Of a stretch of DNA of 5,086 nucleotides, positions 1-5,086 are shown piece after piece (position 1 is the stretch's first letter; each line of letters opens with the position of its first letter). The notes under the pieces are model-generated. The model did no database searches. It saw only the letters and a program-made list of their open reading frames with translations, and had not been told where the DNA came from. The position numbers were made by a program, and so were the translations under genes. Origin of the DNA: Sphingobacteriia bacterium (GTDB lineage: Bacteria > Bacteroidota > Bacteroidia > NS11-12g > UBA955); the NCBI GenBank assembly GCA_021151535.1, contig JAGKXC010000123.1, forward strand, positions 1 through 5,086, given 5' to 3'.

Positions 1-926
1 TGGTTTCTTTCAGGATTGCTGCGTGCGATAAGTTCTCCCAAGAATCCGGCTAAAAACAATTGAACCCCAATAATCATTGTTACCAGGCCAATGTAGAATA
101 TAGGAGAATCAGTTACCAGCCGAGCTGATTCGTGATTGAAAACGTGAATCAATTTGTCTACCAAAATCCACATCGCCATTAAAAATCCAATGAAGAAACT
201 CAAAACACCCATTAATCCAAAGAAATGCATGGGTTTTTTGCCAAATTTCGACATAAAAAACAAGCTGATGAGGTCTAAGAATCCATTCACAAATCGGTTC
301 ATTCCAAATTTGGTATGACCGTATTTGCGCGCTTGGTGTACTACCACTTTTTCGCCAATTTTTGGAAATCCTGCCCATTTGGCAATTACTGGAATATAGC
401 GGTGCATTTCGCCATATACTTCAATGTTTTTTACAACATCGTGGTGATAGGCTTTCAAGCCACAATTAAAATCATGCAATTCCAATTCGCTGATTTTTCT
501 GGTGGCCCAATTGAAAAGTTTGGTTGGGATTGTTTTGGTGATTGGGTCGTAACGTTTTTTCTTCCATCCACTTACAACATGGTATCCTTCGTTGATAATC
601 ATGTTTCTCAATCCTGGTATTTCGTCTGGCGAATCTTGCAAATCCGCATCCATTGTGATGATAACTTCGCCCTGAGCATGACCAAAACCAACGTTTAATG
701 CTGCGCTTTTCCCGTAATTCTGTCTGAATTTAAAACCTTTAACTGCAGAATCCATTGCCGCCAAATCAGAAATAATTTTCCAAGAATTATCCTTGCTGCC
801 ATCATCCATAAACAGGATTTCATAGCTCAATTTTTCGCTTTGGCAAACACGAACAATCCAATTGTATAACTCCGGCAGTGATTCTTCCTCATTATAGAGC
901 GGGATAACCACAGATACGTTTATCAT
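1..926 (-). CDS. Family 2 glycosyltransferase, DPM1/GtrB-like, with two C-terminal membrane helices (3' end cut by window edge)
   Basis: Predicted membrane-anchored glycosyltransferase. Enzymes of this DPM1-like bacterial group typically move a sugar from a nucleotide donor to a polyprenyl-phosphate lipid at the inner face of the cytoplasmic membrane; the substrates here are unknown. The open frame gives 308 codons with no stop. The GT-A domain begins at once with VSVVIPLYNEEES (residues 4-16), followed by MDDGS (40-44), NYGKSAALN (70-78) and the metal-binding DAD (93-95) within DADLQDSPDEIP. Family-typical blocks follow: HDFNCGLKAY (151-160), GEMHRYIP (172-179) and QARKYGHTKFG (198-208). Two hydrophobic helices lie near residues 234-256 and 275-297. 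The protein ends at the edge in ARSNPERN, close to the usual C terminus, so probably only about 5-15 residues are missing. The ATG at 926 directly precedes the first beta strand. The gene lies 89 bp downstream of trpS and may share its transcript. A TTAATTTG box (939-932) resembling a Bacteroidota -7 element precedes the start, but such boxes are common by chance in A/T-rich DNA. Family assignment is firm; substrate is not. Confidence 0.93.
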   Translation of the reverse strand, partial: MINVSVVIPLYNEEESLPELYNWIVRVCQSEKLSYEILFMDDGSKDNSWKIISDLAAMDSAVKGFKFRQNYGKSAALNVGFGHAQGEVIITMDADLQDSPDEIPGLRNMIINEGYHVVSGWKKKRYDPITKTIPTKLFNWATRKISELELHDFNCGLKAYHHDVVKNIEVYGEMHRYIPVIAKWAGFPKIGEKVVVHQARKYGHTKFGMNRFVNGFLDLISLFFMSKFGKKPMHFFGLMGVLSFFIGFLMAMWILVDKLIHVFNHESARLVTDSPIFYIGLVTMIIGVQLFLAGFLGELIARSNPERN

Positions 927-1015
927 ATATGCAAATTAAAGAAATATATTGCTCCGATGAATTATTCTTGCCAATTGTTTCTTTAGGAAAGGATTTTTCG
1001 GGGCAATTTTTAATG

Positions 1016-2017
1016 TTAATATTTATTTGAAAAGCCAATAATATCGCGAACTTGACGCATGGTTTCTTGCGCATTTTTACGGGCTTTTTCAGCGCCAAAA
1101 GCTGCAATTTCATCCAGCAATTTTTCATTGCCCAACATCGCATCAATCTTTTCTCTCAATGGTGCAATAAACAATTCCATATCGGTGGCCAATTGCTTTT
1201 TGAAATCGCCATATCGAATCCCTCCGGCTTTGTGTTGGTTATCAAAAAACTCAATGGTTTCAGGCGATGATACCAAGGCCATTAAATCAAATAAGTTCTG
1301 TACTGCACTGCTGCGGGGGGCGCCTGCTTCGGCCGGACCTGAATCAGTAACTGCGCGCATGATTTTTTTATTCAAAACAGAGGCTTCTTCATTGAGGTAG
1401 ATAGTATCGGCCTCACCTGCACTTTTGCTCATCTTGCCGCTGTCTGTTAATCCAGGAACTTTTACCAAATTATCGCCCAAGGAAACGGCCTGAGGTTCTG
1501 GGAAGAAATCGCAGTTGTATAATCTATTAAAGCGGTTTGCGAATGTTCTAGACATTTCCAAGTGCTGCTCTTGGTCTTTTCCTACAGGCACTTTTACGCC
1601 ACGATGTAGCAAAATATCGGCAGCCATCAAAACGGGGTAGGTTAATAATCCTGCATTGATGTTATTTGGCTGTGTTCTGGCTTTTTCTTTGAACGATGTA
1701 ACACGTTCTAGTTCGCCCAAGTACGCATTCATGTTTAAGAATAAGTACAATTCTGCGGTTTGAGGAACATCACTCTGTAAATAAATGGTGCATTTTTCAG
1801 GGTCTAAACCCAATGCGATGTATTCTGCCAGTACGCGTTTAACAGAACCTTTTAAATCTCCTGGGGTAGGATGTGTGGTTAAGGAATGATAATCGGCGAT
1901 GAAAAAATAAGAATCATATTGCTCCTGTAAGGTGAGGAAATTCTTGAATGCACCAAAAAAATTCCCCAAATGGAGCTTCCCTGTAGGACGGATGCCGCTT
2001 ACTACCACTTCTTTCAT
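1016..2017 (-). CDS. trpS: Tryptophanyl-tRNA synthetase (tryptophan--tRNA ligase)
   Basis: Cytoplasmic class I aminoacyl-tRNA synthetase that activates tryptophan with ATP and charges tRNA-Trp; essential for translation. The protein is 333 residues, close to the usual bacterial length of about 330, and appears complete. It starts MKEVVVSGIRPTGKLHLGNF, where HLGN (16-19) is the HIGH-type ATP motif. Then come FIADYHSLTT (39-48), TYPVLMAADILLH (126-138), PVGKDQEQHLE (144-154), which is typical of the tryptophan/tyrosine subclass, and the second signature KMSKS (195-199). The C-terminal helical region includes RYGDFKKQLA (268-277) and ends GFSNKY. An in-frame TTG at 2032 could add five residues, but the ATG at 2017 is the better codon and fits the family's N terminus. 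The gene is divergent from the FAD-dependent protein (104 bp between starts) and is followed by the glycosyltransferase after 89 bp, without a clear terminator. No T-box or tryptophan leader peptide is visible upstream. Confidence 0.98.
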   Translation of the reverse strand: MKEVVVSGIRPTGKLHLGNFFGAFKNFLTLQEQYDSYFFIADYHSLTTHPTPGDLKGSVKRVLAEYIALGLDPEKCTIYLQSDVPQTAELYLFLNMNAYLGELERVTSFKEKARTQPNNINAGLLTYPVLMAADILLHRGVKVPVGKDQEQHLEMSRTFANRFNRLYNCDFFPEPQAVSLGDNLVKVPGLTDSGKMSKSAGEADTIYLNEEASVLNKKIMRAVTDSGPAEAGAPRSSAVQNLFDLMALVSSPETIEFFDNQHKAGGIRYGDFKKQLATDMELFIAPLREKIDAMLGNEKLLDEIAAFGAEKARKNAQETMRQVRDIIGFSNKY

Positions 2018-2021
2018 ATCG

Positions 2022-2029
2022 CAAAAATA
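2022..2029 (-). promoter_or_regulatory. Possible Bacteroidota -7 promoter box for trpS
   Basis: Read on the minus strand the bases are TATTTTTG, an exact match to the Bacteroidota -7 consensus TAnnTTTG. The box ends only four bases before the trpS ATG, so a transcript started from it would have almost no leader. No clear TTG (-33) element lies 17-23 bases upstream, so the box may be a chance match in A/T-rich DNA, with the true promoter further back. Confidence 0.28.
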
Positions 2030-2037
2030 CAATGGAT

Positions 2038-2071
2038 TTTGCGCACATCCATATCTGAAGCGTTAACTTTG
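2038..2071 (+). promoter_or_regulatory. Probable Bacteroidota-type promoter for the FAD-dependent protein gene
   Basis: TTTG at 2038-2041 serves as a -33 element. It is followed after 22 bases by TAACTTTG at 2064-2071, an exact match to the -7 consensus TAnnTTTG. The 22-base spacing falls in the range reported for this phylum (about 17-23). Transcription would begin near 2075-2080, giving a leader of roughly 45 bases before the ATG at 2122. Both elements are present at a sensible distance, which makes this the best promoter candidate in the window; it remains a consensus match without expression data. Confidence 0.5.
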
Positions 2072-2087
2072 CCGCGAATTCCTTAAT

Positions 2088-2123
2088 TTATAACGAATTC
2101 ATTCTGAATTATAACTCATTCAT
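2088..2123 (+). repeat. Pair of 15-bp direct repeats spaced 21 bp, the second overlapping the start codon
   Basis: TTATAACGAATTCAT (2088-2102) and TTATAACTCATTCAT (2109-2123) agree at 13 of 15 positions and repeat with a period of 21 bp, about two helical turns. The second copy runs into the ATG at 2122. The location between a promoter candidate and a start codon would suit a repressor or translational control site, but the DNA is A/T-rich and a local duplication is equally possible. Confidence 0.35.
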
Positions 2124-3711
2124 GGCAAGACGATTTCAACTAAAGTTTACCCCACAGCAAGCGCACGACGAAGAAGTGGTTAAGATGTTGTTTCTTAAAG
2201 AAGCGGCGGTGTATGACGGCAGGGCAACGGTTGTTATTCGCAAAAAATCCTTGGATGCAAGAAGTAGGCAACCTTATTTCCTCATTACAGCGGATGTTTA
2301 TTTGGGCGATGAGCCCATAGAGACTATGGAGGGTTTTAAGTTGCAAAATGTATCCCAATCGCCAGAAATACATATTATAGGCGCCGGACCAGCTGGTATG
2401 TTTGCCGCCTTGGAGTTAATAGAATTGGGGTTTAAGCCTGTTGTGATTGAACGTGGCAAGGCCGTTCGGGAACGTAGGCGCGATTTGGCTCGTATGAACA
2501 AGGAATTGCTTGTGAATCCCGAATCTAACTATTGCTTCGGTGAAGGTGGTGCGGGTACTTATTCTGATGGTAAATTGTACACCCGAAGCAGTAAAAGAGG
2601 GCCGGTAGATAAGGTGTTGCAGTGTTTGATAGAACATGGAGCAACTGAGAAAATTGCAATTGATGCGCATCCGCATATTGGTACGAATAAATTACCGCAA
2701 TTGGTTGAGAACATGCGTAATAGCATCGTTGAATGTGGTGGTGAAGTGAGATTTGAGCAGAAGTTGGTGGGGTTGAATTTTGAGGACGGGAAAACTAAGT
2801 TGAAATCAATTGTGCTGCAGCAGGTTCGTGAGGATGGGAGTTTGGGCGATGTGATTACGGAGAATGTGAAAGCAGTGATTTTGGCTACAGGTCATTCAGC
2901 TAGGGATATTTTTGAGTTGTTGAATAAAGAAGGAGTGGCGATTGAGGCAAAACCTTTTGCGCTTGGCGTAAGGGTAGAGCATCCGCAATCCATTGTTGAT
3001 CAAATTCAATATAAGTGTGGATTGCAGGGTAGGGGAGATTATTTGCCGCCAAGCAGTTACAGTTTGGTGGAGCAAGTTCAAGGCCGGGGCGTGTTCTCGT
3101 TTTGTATGTGTCCGGGTGGTATTATTGCCCCGGCCGCAACATCGCCCGGAGAAGTAGTGGTGAACGGCTGGAGTCCGAGCAAAAGAAATGGTGAATTTGC
3201 CAATAGCGGATATGTGGTTTCTGTGGATGATGCTGATTTTAAGCCGTTCCAAAAACACGGTGAGCTCCGGGCGATGTTTTATCAGGCTGCGGTGGAGCAA
3301 CGTGCGTTTGATTTTACGGGTAGTTTGGTGGCGCCAGCACAACGCATGGAAGACTTTATACTAGGAAACTTAAGTAGTAGTTTGCCTGCCAATTCCTACA
3401 TCCCTGGCACCCAATCGGCTGATCTACGTTCAATACTTCCTGAAGCAGTGCATACCCGTATCCGCGAATCCCTGGTGATTTTGGGTAAAAAGATGCCAGC
3501 GTTTAGAACCAATGAAGCCATTTTGGTGGGTGTTGAAAGTAGAACAAGTAGTCCGGTAAGGATTCCTCGAGATAAAGAAACATTACAACATAATGGAGTT
3601 TTGAATTTATATCCCTGTGGCGAGGGTGTCGGATATGCAGGGGGGATTATGAGCGCTGCATTGGATGGTATGCGTGTTGCCGCTGCAGTTGTTGACTATG
3701 AAAATGGTTAA
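2122..3711 (+). CDS. FAD-dependent dehydrogenase-like protein (NAD(FAD)-utilising dehydrogenase family, COG2509-like)
   Basis: Complete 529-residue soluble flavoprotein, probably a cytoplasmic oxidoreductase. The family is widespread in bacteria, but its substrate is, to my knowledge, not established. Residues 1-80 form an N-terminal domain (MARRFQLKF through about NVSQS) before the nucleotide-binding fold. The Rossmann motif is IIGAGPAG (85-92), with the ribose-binding acidic residue E110 in VVIERG. GEGGAGTYSDGKLYTR (140-155) is a glycine-rich segment characteristic of the family. A second dinucleotide-fold signature, ILATGHSARD, is at 253-262. FCMCPGG (327-333) and VESRTSSPVRI (471-481) are further family blocks; C328 and C330 could be redox-active, but this is speculation. 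The C-terminal YPCGEGVGYAGGIMSAALDG (497-516) closes the FAD site. There is no signal peptide or membrane segment. The ATG at 2122 has no Shine-Dalgarno sequence, as is normal for Bacteroidota. The gene stands alone, divergent from trpS and followed by a long A/T-rich gap. Family call is confident; function is not. Confidence 0.93.
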   Translation: MARRFQLKFTPQQAHDEEVVKMLFLKEAAVYDGRATVVIRKKSLDARSRQPYFLITADVYLGDEPIETMEGFKLQNVSQSPEIHIIGAGPAGMFAALELIELGFKPVVIERGKAVRERRRDLARMNKELLVNPESNYCFGEGGAGTYSDGKLYTRSSKRGPVDKVLQCLIEHGATEKIAIDAHPHIGTNKLPQLVENMRNSIVECGGEVRFEQKLVGLNFEDGKTKLKSIVLQQVREDGSLGDVITENVKAVILATGHSARDIFELLNKEGVAIEAKPFALGVRVEHPQSIVDQIQYKCGLQGRGDYLPPSSYSLVEQVQGRGVFSFCMCPGGIIAPAATSPGEVVVNGWSPSKRNGEFANSGYVVSVDDADFKPFQKHGELRAMFYQAAVEQRAFDFTGSLVAPAQRMEDFILGNLSSSLPANSYIPGTQSADLRSILPEAVHTRIRESLVILGKKMPAFRTNEAILVGVESRTSSPVRIPRDKETLQHNGVLNLYPCGEGVGYAGGIMSAALDGMRVAAAVVDYENG

Positions 3712-3734
3712 GTATTGAAATCTGAAAATTTCAC

Positions 3735-3780
3735 AAAAGCAGTATAAGTTGCTTTTAAGTATTTATTGATATTTTTTGTT
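3735..3780 (+). terminator. Weak intrinsic terminator-like hairpin after the FAD-dependent protein gene
   Basis: AAAAGCA (3735-3741) and TGCTTTT (3750-3756) form a perfect 7-bp stem with an 8-base loop, starting 23 bases after the stop codon. A T-rich stretch with a run of six T (3772-3777) follows, but about 15 bases beyond the stem. The stem has only two G-C pairs and the T-run is not adjacent, so this would be a weak terminator at best. Confidence 0.35.
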
Positions 3781-3959
3781 TTCGAGTATACAGAAAATAT
3801 GTAAAACTTATAAATAGGCCAAAAATCAATAATTAATAAAAATGATAGCGATGTTTTAGTTTGACTATCTTTTGCTTTAGTCTTTGTATTCTGATTGTCA
3901 AAAAAAAAATAATTCAATTCATTATTACTTCAGGTTTTCGATATTGCACGAATAATAAT

Positions 3960-3993
3960 CTACTGAAAATAAGTTGATTAAATTATTTAGTAG
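3960..3993 (+). repeat. Imperfect inverted repeat upstream of the secreted protein gene
   Basis: CTACTGAA (3960-3967) pairs with TTTAGTAG (3986-3993) with one G-U wobble; an AA bulge and three further pairs (TAA with TTA) lie inside, leaving a 10-base loop. The structure ends 30 bases before the ATG at 4024. It could be a leader hairpin or an operator, or simply chance in A/T-rich DNA. Confidence 0.3.
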
Positions 3994-4023
3994 TAAAATT
4001 ACGAAATACTATAACAAATACAT

Positions 4024-4116
4024 ATGAAACAAAACTACATTCTAACGACATGGAAAAACTTCTGCAAAGCAGGTGTTTTTGCCTTGGCTCTTTTTGGGGC
4101 TAGTGTGGCAAATGCA
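4024..4116 (+). other. Sec-type signal peptide of the beta-helix protein
   Basis: Residues 1-31 show a positively charged N region (K2, K11, K15), a hydrophobic core at AGVFALALFGASVA (16-29) and an AxA-type cleavage site, A29-N30-A31, before Q32. There is no lipobox cysteine at the cleavage point, so this is a signal peptidase I substrate rather than a lipoprotein; C14 lies before the hydrophobic core. Confidence 0.85.
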
Positions 4117-5086
4117 CAGTTAAGCGGTAGTTACACCATTAACTCAGGATCAGCCACGGGCGGTACAAACTATGCCAACTGGGCTGATTTTGCAACGGCA
4201 ATTAATGCCAACGGTGTTTCGGGTGCTGTAACAGTGACGGTTCTTACCGACATTACAACATCTACCCAAACAGTGTTGTCGTTTACAAATGCCTCTTCTA
4301 CCAAAACTATTACCATTGATGGTAATGGTAAAGTGTTGAACTACGGTGGTTCTTATGAAGCGATTTCTTTCACAGGTGCTGACTATGTTACGATCAAGAA
4401 CTTGACAATCAAAAACACCAACTCATCCACCTCAGGAGCTGGTATCCGTTTTTCTAGTGGTTCTGATTATAACACAATTGACAATTCTACGATTGAATTT
4501 ACCACAATGACCTCAGCAGGTAGCGGTGCGGCTTACATTATCTTTAGCCAATCGCAAGGATCTCCATCTTCTGCTACGTCAACATCGCCCGGTAGATACA
4601 ATACGGTAAGTAATTGTACGATGAAAACATCTGGGGCCAATGCTGCCGGACCTTATTATGGTATTGCCGTTACTGGAAACACGAGTACTTATTCTTCAAC
4701 CGCTGATAATAATACATTTACCAATAACTCGATTCAAAACTTCTATTACTATGGTATTTATAACTACTATACCAATGGTAACCAGTTTATCGGTAATGAT
4801 ATTTCTAGATCAAACGCAAACAGTAGTTCTGCAATTAGTACTTCATTGTATGGTATCTATTCTTACTATACTTACAGTACTAACCGTTCAACAACGTATA
4901 AAAACAATAATTTCCACGATTTGCCATATGCGAGTGCATCAAGCAGTTCAACTACAAACTACATTGCGTATTTCTATGGTTTGTATGCTTACTACAATTA
5001 TGGTAATACATCTAATACCAATATCCCATTCTTGGTAGAGGGTAACACTTTTAAGAATATCATGGTATATTACTATTCATATACAT
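4024..5086 (+). CDS. Secreted beta-helix repeat protein, Asn/Ser/Thr/Tyr-rich (3' end cut by window edge)
   Basis: N-terminal 354 codons of an exported protein; no stop is reached. Residues 1-31 form a signal peptide with cleavage predicted at ANA|Q. The mature part opens with LSGSYTINSGSATGGTNYANWADFATAI in outline (33-60), a type of entry block I recognise from large Bacteroidota surface proteins, followed by alternating beta strands. Strand-turn repeats such as YVTIKNLTIKN (121-131), YNTIDNSTIEF (149-159), YNTVSNCTM (192-200) and NNTFTNNSIQNF (229-240) are the usual signature of a right-handed parallel beta-helix (NosD/pectate-lyase-like fold). From residue 211 on, the coils become unusually rich in tyrosine. 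No catalytic motif is recognisable. In this phylum such proteins often end in a type IX secretion sorting domain, but that end lies outside the window, so surface export by that route is inference. The ATG at 4024 (CATATGAAACAA) gives a good signal peptide with no Shine-Dalgarno sequence. Carbohydrate binding, adhesion or a structural role are possible; none is shown. Confidence 0.88.
   Translation, partial: MKQNYILTTWKNFCKAGVFALALFGASVANAQLSGSYTINSGSATGGTNYANWADFATAINANGVSGAVTVTVLTDITTSTQTVLSFTNASSTKTITIDGNGKVLNYGGSYEAISFTGADYVTIKNLTIKNTNSSTSGAGIRFSSGSDYNTIDNSTIEFTTMTSAGSGAAYIIFSQSQGSPSSATSTSPGRYNTVSNCTMKTSGANAAGPYYGIAVTGNTSTYSSTADNNTFTNNSIQNFYYYGIYNYYTNGNQFIGNDISRSNANSSSAISTSLYGIYSYYTYSTNRSTTYKNNNFHDLPYASASSSSTTNYIAYFYGLYAYYNYGNTSNTNIPFLVEGNTFKNIMVYYYSYT
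4654..5016 (+). repeat. Degenerate Tyr-rich repeats within the beta-helix domain
   Basis: The motif Y-G-(I/L)-(Y/A) recurs at residues 212, 243, 276 and 318, with spacings of 31, 33 and 42 residues. The last three are extended and alike: YYYGIYNYYTNGN (241-253), LYGIYSYYTYSTN (275-287) and FYGLYAYYNYGNTSN (317-331). Between them a second motif with Asn followed by Phe recurs (NTF 230-232, NQF 253-255, NNF 295-297, NTF 341-343). The similarity is also visible in the DNA as repeated TATGGT(A/T)T blocks (for example near 4750, 4849 and 4976). The pattern resembles successive units of two or more beta-helix coils with aromatic side chains stacked at matching positions; the stacking is inference. 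Confidence 0.65.

Larger units (their letters stand above)
3712..4023. other. A/T-rich intergenic region of 312 bp with no credible gene
   Basis: No coding region is supported here. The only long open frame (minus strand, 3917-3708) is low-complexity Lys/Asn/Phe/Ile-rich and resembles no protein I know. The stretch contains a terminator-like hairpin near its left end, an A10 run at 3900-3909, a small inverted repeat (AATAAT 3908-3913 with ATTATT 3921-3926) and a larger imperfect hairpin at 3960-3993. It must also hold the promoter of the secreted protein gene. Only imperfect -7-like boxes are seen, for example TATCTTTT at 3866-3873, and I could not settle on one. There is no tRNA, riboswitch or small RNA that I can recognise. 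Confidence 0.7.

Noticed and set aside
315..698. Plus-strand open frame of 127 codons
   Set aside because: It lies opposite the glycosyltransferase, whose minus-strand frame encodes clear family motifs throughout. The plus-strand product is Phe/Trp-rich and matches nothing recognisable.
1059..1400. Plus-strand open frame of 113 codons
   Set aside because: Antisense to trpS, which is complete and carries its HIGH and KMSKS motifs on the other strand.
2018..2032. Upstream TTG start for trpS adding five residues (MYFCD)
   Set aside because: TTG is a weaker start, the added residues are not typical of the family, and the ATG at 2017 gives the usual N terminus MKEVVVSGIRPTG.
2896..3342. Minus-strand open frame of 148 codons
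   Set aside because: Antisense to the FAD-dependent protein. The product is His/Arg/Thr-rich without a recognisable domain.
3708..3917. Minus-strand open frame of 69 codons in the intergenic gap
   Set aside because: Low-complexity product expected from A/T-rich DNA. It overlaps the end of the FAD gene and has no recognisable motif.
4654..5016. Repeats considered as a CRISPR or tandem DNA repeat array
   Set aside because: The repeats are degenerate, unevenly spaced and in frame with the protein. There are no identical repeats with unique spacers.
4640..5038. Plus-strand open frame of 132 codons, Leu/Ile/Thr/Val-rich
   Set aside because: It is an out-of-frame reading of the repetitive Tyr/Asn/Thr-rich beta-helix gene, whose own frame has a signal peptide and coherent repeats. 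The hydrophobic look arises from reading TAT/ACT/AAT codons in another frame.

Overview
The window most likely comes from a Bacteroidota (Bacteroidetes) chromosome. The evidence is the absence of Shine-Dalgarno sequences before the starts, A/T-rich leaders, promoter-like TAnnTTTG boxes of the Bacteroidota type, a DPM1-like glycosyltransferase of a form common in that phylum, and a secreted beta-helix protein whose signal peptide ends in ANA|Q. I cannot place it below phylum.

Layout, left to right. Bases 1-926 (minus) hold a family 2 glycosyltransferase that lacks only its last few residues at the left edge. Bases 1016-2017 (minus) hold a complete tryptophanyl-tRNA synthetase (trpS), 89 bp upstream of the glycosyltransferase and probably cotranscribed with it. 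A 104-bp divergent intergenic region (2018-2121) carries a good promoter candidate for the rightward gene, a promoter-like box close to the trpS start, and a pair of near-identical 15-bp direct repeats. Bases 2122-3711 (plus) hold a complete FAD-dependent dehydrogenase-like protein of a widespread but poorly characterised family. A 312-bp A/T-rich gap (3712-4023) follows, with a weak terminator-like hairpin and a second imperfect hairpin. From 4024 to the right edge (plus) runs the N-terminal part of a secreted, Asn/Ser/Thr/Tyr-rich protein predicted to fold as a right-handed parallel beta-helix, with tyrosine-rich repeats.

The four genes do not form an obvious pathway. trpS and the FAD protein are housekeeping-type genes, the glycosyltransferase is a membrane/envelope enzyme, and the beta-helix protein is a cell-surface or secreted accessory protein. 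I see no mobile element, CRISPR array, RNA gene, toxin-antitoxin pair or defence system. The most unusual part is the Tyr-rich repeat array in the truncated surface protein. I found no convincing new multi-gene system.
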